A stretch of 21,543 nt of DNA from the NCBI GenBank assembly GCA_964477085.1, contig CAYZDF010000047.1, positions 1-21,543 of the forward strand, read 5' to 3'. The DNA comes from Dichloromethanomonas sp964477085. Lineage in GTDB: Bacteria > Bacillota > Desulfitobacteriia > Desulfitobacteriales > Syntrophobotulaceae. The notes beneath the pieces are model-generated. The model was not told where the DNA came from. It saw only the letters and a list, made by a program, of their open reading frames with translations, and ran no database searches. This document shows, piece by piece, positions 14,295 through 21,543 of this stretch. The position numbers and the translations under genes were made by a program. Positions within the stretch are counted from its first letter, which is position 1, and each line of letters starts with the position of its first letter.

Positions 14295-15797
14295 ATGTTG
14301 ATATCAGGGTTAGCAGCAGTATTCACACCTACAACCCTTATACTGATTATTGTTGGTGTAATAATTGGTATTATTTTCGGTGCAATTCCAGGAATGAGCG
14401 CGGCAATGGCAGTTGCTTTATGTCTTCCAGTTTCTTTTGGGTTTGAGCCGGTGGAAGGGATTTCCTTACTATTGGGACTCTATATTGGGGGTATTTCAGG
14501 CGGGCTGATTTCCGCTATTCTTCTAAATATGCCGGGGACTCCATCCTCCATTGCTACCACATTTGACGGTTTTCCTCTGGCAAAAAATGGTCAGGCAGGC
14601 AAAGCACTGGGCGCCGGTATTGTATATTCTTTTTTAGGTGGTCTTGTAAGTATTTTCCTTCTAATTTTCTTGTCACCGCCTATCGCAAGGATTTCTTTGA
14701 TGTTTTCTCCATATGAATATTTTTCGGTATCTATTTTTGCTCTTACCATGATTGCCAGCCTTTCTGATCAAAGCATGGCAAAAGGTCTCTTAAGCGGTAT
14801 GGTGGGTGTATCAATGGCTATGGTAGGTGCAGCACCTATCGATTCATATCAGAGATTTACTTTTGGCAACCATGAACTGGATGTTGGTTTTGCTCTTCTT
14901 CCGGTACTGGTAGGATTATATGCAATATCAGAGGTAATCACAACAGCTGAAGATAAGAGTGTTGTAACTTCGGATAATATTGTCGACTTTAAAATCAAAG
15001 GCTTTGGATTTACAATGAGTGAGTTTAGAGGACAGTTTGTTAATTTCATACGTTCCAGCTTAATTGGGACAGGTATCGGAATTCTGCCAGGTATTGGAGG
15101 AGGTACTTCTAATATTATTGCTTACATAACTGCCAAAAATCAGTCCAAGCACCCTGAAAAATTCGGTACCGGTATTATCGATGGTATTGTAGCTTCCGAA
15201 AGTGCAAATAATGCATCAATTGGTGGTGCACTGATTCCTTTGCTGACGTTAGGTATTCCAGGCGATACAGTAACGGCGATGCTATTAGGTGGTCTGATGA
15301 TACATGGCATCACTCCCGGTCCAATGTTGTTTAGAACCAACGGAGATTTGATTTTTAGTATTTTTGCAGCACTTTTGGTTGCTAATGTTGTGATGTTAAT
15401 TTTAGAATTTTTTGGAATGCGCATGTTTGTAAATATGCTTAAGATTCCAAAGAATATCTTGTTGTCAGTCATCGTAGTGCTTTGTGTAGTAGGCGCATTT
15501 GCAAATAATAACCGTATTTTTGACGCACACGTAATGGTAATATTTGGAATTATAGGTTATATACTAATTAAGATTAAATATCCGCTCCCACCAGTTATAT
15601 TAGGATTTATTCTGGCACCCATTATTGAAACTAATCTTCGTCGTGGTTTAATGCTGAGCAAGGGTAGCATGTCTCCTTTCTTCACAAAACCCATTTCCGC
15701 TACATTTTTAGCAATTGCAGCATTATCTATTTTGATTTCTATCATCAAGGAAATCAGAAAGAGAAAAAAAAATGCAAATGAGATGGCTGCAAGTTAA
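14295..15797 (+). CDS. tctA: TctA-family large membrane subunit of the TTT transporter
   Basis: 500 residues, the normal family length, with GGGGGGAT before the ATG. It is a polytopic membrane protein with about 11-12 helices. Family blocks are clear: the N-terminal GAIPGMSAAMAVALCLPVSFG-type segment (about 29-50), GGISGGLISAILLNMPGTP with the re-entrant-loop character, GTGIGILPGIGGGTSNIIAY, and the second repeat SIGGALIPLLTLGIPGDTV followed by MIHGITPGPMLF. The duplicated PG motif reflects the internal inverted repeat of TctA. Together with TctB and the TctC lipoprotein it should make a cation-coupled carboxylate importer. A terminator-like hairpin follows the stop, so the downstream dehydrogenases may be expressed at lower level. 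Confidence 0.94.
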   Translation: MLISGLAAVFTPTTLILIIVGVIIGIIFGAIPGMSAAMAVALCLPVSFGFEPVEGISLLLGLYIGGISGGLISAILLNMPGTPSSIATTFDGFPLAKNGQAGKALGAGIVYSFLGGLVSIFLLIFLSPPIARISLMFSPYEYFSVSIFALTMIASLSDQSMAKGLLSGMVGVSMAMVGAAPIDSYQRFTFGNHELDVGFALLPVLVGLYAISEVITTAEDKSVVTSDNIVDFKIKGFGFTMSEFRGQFVNFIRSSLIGTGIGILPGIGGGTSNIIAYITAKNQSKHPEKFGTGIIDGIVASESANNASIGGALIPLLTLGIPGDTVTAMLLGGLMIHGITPGPMLFRTNGDLIFSIFAALLVANVVMLILEFFGMRMFVNMLKIPKNILLSVIVVLCVVGAFANNNRIFDAHVMVIFGIIGYILIKIKYPLPPVILGFILAPIIETNLRRGLMLSKGSMSPFFTKPISATFLAIAALSILISIIKEIRKRKKNANEMAAS

Positions 15798-15810
15798 TAG
15801 AAATTATATT

Positions 15811-15863
15811 ACCGGTACGGGAAGTTAAGGAAAATTAATTCCTAGTGCTGGTTTTTATATAAT
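15811..15863 (+). terminator. Intra-operon terminator with overlapping -10-like sequence
   Basis: ACCGGTAC (15811-15818) pairs with GTGCTGGT (15845-15852; two G-T wobbles), enclosing a smaller AGGAA/TTCCT hairpin and followed by TTTT. It sits between tctA and the Ldh_2 gene. TATAAT (15858-15863) begins immediately after the T-run and could restart transcription, though its -35 (TTAATT) is poor. Confidence 0.55.
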
Positions 15864-15904
15864 GAATAAATAGAAGATATTTGTACGAAAAGGAGATAGA
15901 GATT

Positions 15905-16954
15905 ATGAGATATCAGGTTCAAGTAGTAAAAGAGTTTGCAATAGAGGTCATGAAAAAAGCAGGCCTTTCTCAGGAGGATGCTGAAATTTTTGTAAACAGT
16001 TTGATTTTATCAGAGCTTCGGGGAGTAACATCTCATGCGATTACCCGTTTAAAAGCATATTCTGATAAAATCAATGATGGTGCAGTAGATGGAAAGAGCA
16101 AACCAATAGTAATTACAGAAGCACCTTCTACGCTGGTGGTGGATGGAAATAACGGTCCCGGGATTATCGTAGGTATCAAAACAATGGATATTTGCCTGGA
16201 GAAAGCTGGTCAAACAGGCGCTTGTTTTGCGGCTATTAAAAACAGCACTCACTATGGAGCGGGCGGTTTTTTTGCTATGCATGCGGCAGATCGCAATATG
16301 ATTGGATTTTCCATTTGTAATTGCGACCCATGCGTAGTGCCGTTCGGAGGAGCAAAACCAATGCTGGGTACCAATCCTCTTTCCATTGCAATTCCTGCAA
16401 CTAGACATCCACATCTGGTTCTTGATATGGCAACCAGTGTAGTTGCAAAAGGGAAAGTAAATCTATACGAAAAGCTTGGCAAGAACATTCCACTCGGTTT
16501 TATCGTGGATAAGGACGGCAATCCTTCAGAAGATCCTTTTGATATGCATACAGGTGCACTGCTACCGTTTGGTGGGGTGAAGGGATATGCCATCGCGCTG
16601 ATTATTGATATCATGGCCAGTGCTCTTTCGGGAGCAAAGAACAGCAGGCAGATCACTTCTTTCTTTAACTGTGAAGATCCTGAAAAATTCAAGAACATTG
16701 GCATGTTTATGGGTTCCATAGATATCAGTAAATTTGTTGATATAGATACTTTTAAAGAAAGAGTGGACTATATGTTTGATGAAATAAAGGCATGTCCCCC
16801 CGCACCAGGATTCCAGGAAGTAATGATTCCGGGTGAAATCGAAGATAATCTACGCAAAGAGAATGAAAAGAACGGCATTGAACTTTCTGAAAAGATTGTG
16901 CAGGAACTTGTTGGCCTTGCAGAAAAATATCATATCAGCCATCCGTTTAAGTAA
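15905..16954 (+). CDS. Ldh_2-family (malate/L-lactate/sulfolactate) NAD(P)-dependent dehydrogenase
   Basis: 349 residues from ATG 15905, with AAAGGAGATAG upstream; the TTG at 15881 lies before that site and is not used. The Ldh_2 (YlbC/ComC/YiaK/AllD) fold, unrelated to classical LDH, shows in SELRGVTSHAITRL (Arg39 and His44, substrate region), the catalytic-His segment NSTHYGAGGFF (His116), GTNPLSIAIP, LDMATSVVAKGKV and the C-terminal LPFGGVKGYAIAL. All signature blocks are present. Family members oxidise 2-hydroxyacids such as malate, sulfolactate or ureidoglycolate, or reduce the 2-oxoacid, with NAD(P). Paired with the D-isomer-specific dehydrogenase downstream, it may handle the opposite enantiomer of one hydroxyacid. 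The actual substrate cannot be read. Confidence 0.92.
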   Translation: MRYQVQVVKEFAIEVMKKAGLSQEDAEIFVNSLILSELRGVTSHAITRLKAYSDKINDGAVDGKSKPIVITEAPSTLVVDGNNGPGIIVGIKTMDICLEKAGQTGACFAAIKNSTHYGAGGFFAMHAADRNMIGFSICNCDPCVVPFGGAKPMLGTNPLSIAIPATRHPHLVLDMATSVVAKGKVNLYEKLGKNIPLGFIVDKDGNPSEDPFDMHTGALLPFGGVKGYAIALIIDIMASALSGAKNSRQITSFFNCEDPEKFKNIGMFMGSIDISKFVDIDTFKERVDYMFDEIKACPPAPGFQEVMIPGEIEDNLRKENEKNGIELSEKIVQELVGLAEKYHISHPFK

Positions 16955-17104
16955 ACAACCGTTTGTGCTCATCTAGAAACTAATGTGTAGGAAAGACAGT
17001 AAGTAAGAAAGAAGTAACAATTTGGATTTGCGATTGACAGTCTATCAAAGTTAACGCAACAGTGAGTTGTGAGTCGTAGTTTCAAAATGGGAGGACAAAT
17101 AACG

Positions 17105-18073
17105 ATGGCGTATAAAGTATTGATACCACAAGATATTACAGAAGTAGGGAAAGCATACCTTCGAGAAAAAGGATATGAAATCAAAATGGGTTCTGGCAGT
17201 ACAGTTGAGGCAATAAAAAATGATATAGTGGATTGTGATGCAATTCTTGCAAGAACAGCGTCTTTCCCTGCAGAAGTTCTTGAAGCAGGGAAAAGTTTAA
17301 AGGTGATCGGAAGACATGGGGCTGGCGTAGACAATATTGACGTTGAACGTGCAGAGCAATTAGGAATATGGGTTACCAATGCCCCACTATCCAATGCAGA
17401 TTCAGTCGCAGAGCATACAATAGCACTGATTCTAGCAGCAGCAAAGAATTTGCCGTATATTGATAAGTCTTTTAGAAACGGCGATTTCGAGATCAGGAAT
17501 CGTTTGAAAGGAATGGATTTGGATGGAAAGACTTTAGGTTTGATAGGTCTGGGTCGGATCGGTATGATGGTAGCAAAGAAAGCGGCGTTAGGACTAGGGA
17601 TGAAGACTATAGGGTATGATCCGTATGTATTCAAGGATAAGGTAGCACCGGAAATAGAATTGGTTGATAAAATGGAAGGTGTATTCAAAAATGCAGATTT
17701 TGTTAGTTTGCATATGCCTGCCACAAAGGAAACAAAAAGCGTTATCGGGAAGAACTATTTTGAAATGATGAAAACTTCCGCTTTTCTAATAAATTGCGCA
17801 AGAGGTGAAGTGGTCAACGAATCCGAACTGATAGAGGCATTAAAGAATAAGACAATTGCAGGCGCGGCGTTAGATGTGTTTGAACAAGAACCGCCTGAAA
17901 TAGATAATCCGCTGTTTGAGATGGACAATGTAATAGTAACACCTCATAATGCGGCATTGACTCAAGAATCTATGGATAGAATGGGCTTGCATGCGGCAAT
18001 GGGAATTGATGAAGTGCTTTCGGGCAAAAAGCCAAGCTGGCCAGTAAACAATCCTGCCGTAGGTAACTCTTAA
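17105..18073 (+). CDS. D-isomer-specific 2-hydroxyacid dehydrogenase (SerA/SlcC-like)
   Basis: 322 residues from ATG 17105, with GGGAGG 10 bases before it; the GTG at 17069 is upstream of that site. Substrate-binding lobe with IGRHGAGVDNID (68-79), Rossmann lobe with GLGRIG (148-153) and acidic Asp172 in GYDPYV, which indicates NAD rather than NADP. The catalytic triad is Arg233 (NCARGE), Glu262 (EQEPP) and His281 (TPHNA). There is no C-terminal ACT or ASB regulatory domain, so it is not a full biosynthetic SerA. The short form resembles catabolic hydroxypyruvate reductases and (S)-sulfolactate dehydrogenase SlcC. It is the last gene of the cluster, 150 bp after the Ldh_2 gene, and is followed by a terminator. 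Confidence 0.92.
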   Translation: MAYKVLIPQDITEVGKAYLREKGYEIKMGSGSTVEAIKNDIVDCDAILARTASFPAEVLEAGKSLKVIGRHGAGVDNIDVERAEQLGIWVTNAPLSNADSVAEHTIALILAAAKNLPYIDKSFRNGDFEIRNRLKGMDLDGKTLGLIGLGRIGMMVAKKAALGLGMKTIGYDPYVFKDKVAPEIELVDKMEGVFKNADFVSLHMPATKETKSVIGKNYFEMMKTSAFLINCARGEVVNESELIEALKNKTIAGAALDVFEQEPPEIDNPLFEMDNVIVTPHNAALTQESMDRMGLHAAMGIDEVLSGKKPSWPVNNPAVGNS

Positions 18074-18076
18074 GGC

Positions 18077-18101
18077 CTTAGGCTTCTCAAGTCTAAGTTT
18101 T
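18077..18101 (+). terminator. Intrinsic terminator ending the catabolic operon
   Basis: CTTAGGCTT pairs with AAGTCTAAG (one G-T wobble) around a three-base CTC loop and is followed by TTTTCT. It lies 3 bp after the stop of the last dehydrogenase. Confidence 0.7.
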
Positions 18102-18217
18102 CTAATATAATCACTTTATCTATGACCTGGTTGCTTCCCAGACATTTGTTTCGTTAGCAGATGAAACTGACTCGTCCTCTATGAGCAAAAACATTCTGCT
18201 ATAAACTTTTCTAGCGA

Positions 18218-18721
18218 CTAATGGTTGTTAGATTCTCCCGGAATCGTACTTTCCTTGGCCAAAAGACTGGTTTTTCTAAAGAACCATGAAGCAAAACTCC
18301 ACCAGCAAAGAAAGACAAAATATATTGGTAATGGATAAAGCCAGTTAACAAAATCATATAATCCCGCATTATGAACGACATAACCGTAGCCAAGGCTGAA
18401 AGAGGCCCAGGATAAAATATATGCGTATCTAAATATTTTTTTTGCTGGTAAAAAATAAAGGTAAATCATAACCGTCACTGTCCAACTCGGTGGGGATAGA
18501 GCCATCATTTTTAAAACATAGAAGACACCTTGATTCTTGAACCACATAATACCAAGAATATTTTGCAATAAGCCGACAACTATAATATCGCCCAGCCCAC
18601 CGATAAGAATTCCATAAATTAAATACTCCTTATATTTATTTTTAGGTATAAAGATTAATGTTAAGCAAAACGTTACAACTAAAAATAAAGGATAGAACAA
18701 TAAAGTTATGATTTTCTCCAT
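18218..18721 (-). CDS. Small integral membrane protein, unknown function (CBO0543-like)
   Basis: 167 residues with GAGGTG 6 bases before the ATG. Five hydrophobic helices (about 4-24, 33-55, 79-92, 97-117 and 122-147) follow a very short N-terminus; conserved-looking features are FIPKNKYKEYLIYG after the first helix, the WFKNQGVFYVLKM loop, LSPPSWTVTVMIYLYFLP and a Trp-rich last helix. There are no catalytic motifs, cofactor sites or signal peptide. Size and pattern remind me of the uncharacterised CBO0543-type membrane proteins found in spore-forming Firmicutes, but that is an impression. It has the same orientation as glmS, about 220 bp beyond it, behind a possible terminator, so it is probably a separate unit. 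Confidence 0.7.
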   Translation of the reverse strand: MEKIITLLFYPLFLVVTFCLTLIFIPKNKYKEYLIYGILIGGLGDIIVVGLLQNILGIMWFKNQGVFYVLKMMALSPPSWTVTVMIYLYFLPAKKIFRYAYILSWASFSLGYGYVVHNAGLYDFVNWLYPLPIYFVFLCWWSFASWFFRKTSLLAKESTIPGESNNH

Positions 18722-18847
18722 GCCTTACACCTCATTGTTAATGGTGATAAAAGTAATCTCTCTTTTAATAGTTTGTCTGTTTTAAATAATATTATAAACG
18801 AGCTCGACATTATATTATGATTTTAGGGTTTACCTATTATAATGAGC

Positions 18848-18879
18848 ATAAAGAAAGTCCAAGAAATTCTCCCTGGACT
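18848..18879 (-). terminator. Possible terminator after glmS
   Basis: On the minus strand AGTCCA and TGGACT (18856-18879) form the base of a hairpin with an inner AGAA/TTCT, followed by TTCTTT. It lies 60-90 bp past the glmS stop. The stem is modest and the T-run imperfect. Confidence 0.4.
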
Positions 18880-18938
18880 AATTAGTTATAGTATACATTT
18901 TATTCTTTTAACTCACATATCTACTCATAAAACCTCTA

Positions 18939-20762
18939 TTATTCCACCGTCACACTCTTCGCGAGATTTCTTGGCTTATCCACATCATTGCCTCTGGCTA
19001 CGGATACGTAGTAAGAAAGCAGTTGGAGCGGGATAACGGTGAGGATCGGAGATAGTTCGTTCACTGTCAGGGGCAGGTAGAACACCTCATTTACGGATTT
19101 ATCAAAATCGCTATTTCCTTCGAAAGTAAATCCGATGACTTTGGCATCTCTGGCTTTGACTTCGATCACGTTGGAAAGTGCCTTCTCATAGAGATCCCTC
19201 TGGGTGGCCAAGGCGATTACCGGAGTATCCTCAGTAATGAGGGCGAGGGTACCGTGCTTTAGTTCTCCTGCTGCATAGGCTTCCGCATGGATATAAGAGA
19301 TTTCCTTGAGTTTGAGTGAACCTTCCTGCGCTACTGCCCAGTCCAGTCCACGACCGATAAAGAATGTGCTGGATACTTTTTCGAAATATCTGGCTAGTTC
19401 TTGAATACGATAGGTCTGCTTCAGAATCTCTTCAGTCTTCTCCGGCAGCTTTCTGAGCTCGGAGATAATCTCATTTATCCATTCCTGGGGCATGGTTCCT
19501 TTGGCTTGAGTCAGGTATAAGGCTAAGAGGATCATCCCCTCGATCTGGGTGGTATAGGCCTTGGTGGAAGCAACAGCGATCTCAGGGCCTGCCCAGGTGT
19601 GGATGACATCATGGGCTTCACGCGCTACAGAGCTTCCGACCACATTGGTGATGGCAATGACTCTGGCACCTTTCTTTTTGGATTCTCTGAGTGCTGCCAG
19701 AGTATCGGCTGTTTCGCCCGATTGACTGATAACGACCACCAGTGTTTTATCATCAATAAGTGGTGATCGGTATCTGAATTCCGAAGCAATATCCACTTCT
19801 ACGGGGATCTTAGCCCAACGTTCAATCAGTCCTCTGCCGATAAGCCCGGCGTGGTAGGCAGTTCCACAGGCTACGATGGCCACTTTTTTAAACGAAGCAA
19901 CCTCACTTGGGGAGAGATCGACTTCCTGCAGAATCACTTTATCATCGGTCAGTCTGCCTGCTAAGGTATCTCTCAGGGCCTTAGGCTGTTCGAAGATTTC
20001 TTTGAGCATAAAATGCTCGTAGCCGCCTTTTTCCGCTGCGATAGGATCCCAGGTTACTTCGAAGATAATCTTCTCTATACAGTTACCGCTGAAATCACAA
20101 AACTTGATCCCGTTAGGAGTGACTGTTACCATTTCTCCGTCTTCCATGATATAGGTGTTGCGGGTATATTTAAGCACTGCCGGTATATCGCTGGCGATAA
20201 AATATTCGCTGTCTCCGATTCCAACGATCATCGGACTGTCCTTACGGGCTGCCACCAAAATATCCGGATGTTGATAACTCATGACGACAGTAGCATAAGA
20301 ACCGGTCACTTTGGCCAACGTTTGACGTACGGCTTCTTCCAGATCACCTTCATAAAAATGCTCCACCAGATGTGCCAGTACTTCTGTATCAGTCTCCGAA
20401 CGAAAAAGATGCCCTTCGCTGATTAACCATTCTTTCAGTTCTAAGTAATTCTCAATAATCCCATTATGGACAACCGCAAAATCCCCATGACAATCCATAT
20501 GAGGATGAGCATTGGTGTCAGACGGCCTTCCATGAGTAGCCCAACGCGTATGTCCGATTCCTATATTGGATTTGAAGGTACGAGAAACAAGCTTCTCTTC
20601 AAGAACAGCCAGCTTCCCTACACTCTTGGTGATCCTGATCCCGCCTTCTTCCAGAACAGCAATACCTGAGGAATCATATCCCCGATATTCAAGCTTCTTT
20701 AAGCCCTCTATGAGGACAGGTACAGCCGCCTTATTACCAATATATCCTACAATACCGCACAT
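18939..20762 (-). CDS. glmS: Glutamine--fructose-6-phosphate aminotransferase (isomerizing)
   Basis: 607 residues, full family length, with AAGGGAG 9-10 bases before the ATG. It makes glucosamine-6-phosphate from fructose-6-phosphate and glutamine, the first step to UDP-GlcNAc for peptidoglycan. The N-terminal Ntn glutaminase domain starts at catalytic Cys2 (MCGIVGYIGN) and has HTRWATHG (71-78), HNGIIENY and the RSETDTEV block. Two SIS sugar-isomerase domains follow with ACGTAYHA (298-305), SQSGETADT (346-354) and STKAYTTQ. The C-terminus is the standard PRNLAKSVTVE. It is preceded by a glmS ribozyme, so product feedback by GlcN6P-triggered self-cleavage of the mRNA is expected. Unusually, an intrinsic terminator also lies between ribozyme and start codon. 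Confidence 0.98.
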   Translation of the reverse strand: MCGIVGYIGNKAAVPVLIEGLKKLEYRGYDSSGIAVLEEGGIRITKSVGKLAVLEEKLVSRTFKSNIGIGHTRWATHGRPSDTNAHPHMDCHGDFAVVHNGIIENYLELKEWLISEGHLFRSETDTEVLAHLVEHFYEGDLEEAVRQTLAKVTGSYATVVMSYQHPDILVAARKDSPMIVGIGDSEYFIASDIPAVLKYTRNTYIMEDGEMVTVTPNGIKFCDFSGNCIEKIIFEVTWDPIAAEKGGYEHFMLKEIFEQPKALRDTLAGRLTDDKVILQEVDLSPSEVASFKKVAIVACGTAYHAGLIGRGLIERWAKIPVEVDIASEFRYRSPLIDDKTLVVVISQSGETADTLAALRESKKKGARVIAITNVVGSSVAREAHDVIHTWAGPEIAVASTKAYTTQIEGMILLALYLTQAKGTMPQEWINEIISELRKLPEKTEEILKQTYRIQELARYFEKVSSTFFIGRGLDWAVAQEGSLKLKEISYIHAEAYAAGELKHGTLALITEDTPVIALATQRDLYEKALSNVIEVKARDAKVIGFTFEGNSDFDKSVNEVFYLPLTVNELSPILTVIPLQLLSYYVSVARGNDVDKPRNLAKSVTVE

Positions 20763-20872
20763 TTTTCTTTTCTCCCTTCCATCTTACAGAACGAATCCAA
20801 AGTCAATACTTTTAATAATAACGCTCTATTGGTCAATAATGTTGTTGTTTGCTTGTTTGATGACTGAGCCAC

Positions 20873-20898
20873 AAAAAAAATAGTCGTCTTTCGACGAC
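20873..20898 (-). terminator. Intrinsic terminator inside the glmS leader
   Basis: On the minus strand GTCGTC-GAAA-GACGAC (20883-20898) is followed by TATTTTTTTT. A GAAA tetraloop with a six-pair GC-rich stem and eight T's make a strong, minus-directed terminator; the plus strand has no T-run. It sits about 70 nt after the ribozyme and 111 nt before the glmS ATG. Confidence 0.8.
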
Positions 20899-20925
20899 AC
20901 AATGAATGACAAACCAAAGAGAAAC

Positions 20926-20957
20926 CAGGGGTATTTGGACAAACAATATGACCCCTG
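20926..20957 (-). promoter_or_regulatory. Leader hairpin between ribozyme and terminator
   Basis: CAGGGGT (20926-20932) and ACCCCTG (20951-20957) pair with an 18-base loop. The role is unknown; it could take part in a switch with the terminator just downstream, but I found no clear anti-terminator pairing. Confidence 0.45.
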
Positions 20958-20966
20958 ATCTTGTAC

Positions 20967-21098
20967 GATCCGCTTTTTGTGTTGGAAATCACTTTCCAGT
21001 TTTATAGCGAATCTGACGATGACAAGCCACCGAGAGGCACCCGCCGATAATTTCGATTAACCTCTACCTCGTCAACCTAATGCTTAGGTTCTGGCGCT
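20967..21098 (-). ncRNA. glmS self-cleaving ribozyme/riboswitch
   Basis: The minus strand carries the glmS ribozyme core in order: cleavage site A|GCGCC (between 21098 and 21097), AGAACC with its P2 partner GGTT, the invariant TTGACGAGG, AGAGGTTAATCGAAATTATC, and GGCGGGTGCCTCTCGG. A closing P4 stem pairs GATTCGCT with AGCGGATC (ending at 20967) and contains the hairpin TGGAAA-GTGA-TTTCCA. In this class glucosamine-6-phosphate acts as cofactor for cleavage; the 3' product with a 5'-OH is then degraded, lowering GlmS synthesis. The position upstream of glmS on the same strand confirms the call. Confidence 0.97.
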
Positions 21099-21133
21099 AA
21101 AAAATCACTGTAAACGTCATTAGAAATTCTTCA

Positions 21134-21174
21134 ATTATAATTGTTAATGTCATAGGATTCGTTAATACCGTCAA
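21134..21174 (-). promoter_or_regulatory. Possible promoter of the glmS leader
   Basis: On the minus strand TATAAT (complement of 21134-21139) would start transcription about 30 nt before the ribozyme cleavage site, but it lacks a good -35. TTGACG (complement of 21169-21174) is a fair -35, whose own 17-bp-spaced -10 is the weak GACATT. Which pairing is used cannot be told. Confidence 0.3.
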
Positions 21175-21405
21175 TTTAAGTACTCATAAGCCAAGGTATA
21201 ATATGGGTTTAACTTTTAATTAGTTTATTCACATACCCCTTTCCATCAGATGCTATTAATGTATGAAACTGCAAATGTCTATAGACCTTATTATTATAAA
21301 CCAGCATTTGTGATCAGTATAGAGCAAATAATGAAAAACATAATATTTGATCCATAAAACACTAATAATATATGTGTTTTTCTATGAAATGTACCTGAAT
21401 AGTAT
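21175..21405. other. AT-rich spacer without a gene
   Basis: No open frame with a ribosome binding site was found on either strand. A weak AT-rich hairpin (AAAACAC at 21356-21362 with GTGTTTT at 21374-21380) is the only structure noticed. Confidence 0.5.
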
Positions 21406-21469
21406 ACCATTAAAAAACAAGAAATAAAGCTCTGGGAACCTTTATTTCTTAGGTTTCTTACCAGAGCTT
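21406..21469 (-). terminator. Probable terminator of a minus-strand gene beyond the right edge
   Basis: AAGCTCTGG (21427-21435) pairs with CCAGAGCTT (21461-21469), with an inner GAACCT/AGGTTTC pairing. Reading the minus strand, the stem is followed by TATTTCTTGTTTTTT. A gene ending just right of the window is implied. Confidence 0.6.
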
Positions 21470-21543
21470 ATAATTCTTTAATTTATATACTCAACTTTCC
21501 CATCTTATTTGAGACCTAACTCTAGGTGACGACTCTTGAATTG

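Noticed and set aside
17034..17062. TTGACA as -35 of a separate promoter for the last dehydrogenase
   Set aside because: The hexamer 17 bp downstream is CAACAG and neighbouring spacings are no better.
15905..18073. Calling the two dehydrogenases comC and slcC outright
   Set aside because: Families and layout fit, but the sulfolyase genes suyAB are not in the window and neighbouring members of both families use many other hydroxyacids.
20781..20836. TTGACC and TTGACT as -35 of a promoter after the leader terminator of glmS
   Set aside because: Best -10 partners are AAAAGT at 17 bp or TAAGAT at only 14 bp; neither is convincing, though a weak promoter cannot be excluded.
21356..21380. AAAACAC/GTGTTTT hairpin as a terminator
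   Set aside because: Very AT-rich, seven pairs, with no gene leading into it.

Overview
The window reads as chromosomal DNA of a spore-forming, anaerobe-like member of the Clostridia (Firmicutes); a Desulfitobacterium/Desulfosporosinus-type relative is my guess, not something the sequence proves. The pointers are a glmS gene preceded by a glmS self-cleaving ribozyme, a GerMN-domain lipoprotein, strong AAGGAGG-type ribosome binding sites, a PrpR-type sigma-54 activator and a tripartite tricarboxylate transporter (TTT). Base composition is mixed: about 3.5-8.1 kb is clearly GC-richer than the rest (hand count 58% for 6121-6180 against 35% for 14041-14100).

Layout. (1) 1-2962: the 3' end of an OmpR/PhoB-type response regulator, its overlapping PhoR-like histidine kinase, then a GerMN lipoprotein whose promoter carries a near-consensus PHO box. 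(2) 2963-3472: a spacer holding what looks like a complete miniature transcription unit (promoter, strong Shine-Dalgarno, 34-codon ORF, terminator). (3) 3515-8138: a GC-rich module for peptide-antibiotic self-protection. A LanF/LanE/LanG-type ABC transporter runs on the minus strand, diverging from an OmpR-type regulator and sensor kinase on the plus strand. The shared intergenic region carries four heptamers at exact 11-bp spacing. No lantibiotic precursor or modification gene is visible, so this is most likely resistance or detoxification. (4) 8182-8541: a small cupin protein, then about 560 bp without a convincing gene.

(5) 9103-18101: a catabolic cluster. A divergent PrpR_N/PAS/AAA+/Fis activator faces a textbook -24/-12 sigma-54 promoter with two TGAAAT palindromes as candidate enhancer sites. 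Downstream lie a DHDPS-family aldolase/lyase, TctC (lipoprotein binding protein), an IS630 transposase remnant, TctB, TctA, an Ldh_2-family NAD(P)-dependent 2-hydroxyacid dehydrogenase and a D-isomer-specific 2-hydroxyacid dehydrogenase. Import of a small carboxylate, interconversion of opposite hydroxyacid enantiomers through a shared 2-oxoacid, and an aldolase or lyase step fit together. The transporter plus two-dehydrogenase layout recalls the slc/com genes for sulfolactate, but suyAB are not here and the substrate is unknown. Internal hairpins and a triple Shine-Dalgarno suggest the stoichiometry within the operon is tuned.

(6) 18218-18721: a small membrane protein. (7) 18939-21098, minus strand: glmS with a long leader. 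The leader holds the ribozyme and, unusually, an intrinsic terminator between ribozyme and coding region. (8) A strong hairpin near 21.43 kb probably ends a minus-strand gene beyond the right edge. I saw no tRNA, rRNA, CRISPR array or intact mobile element.
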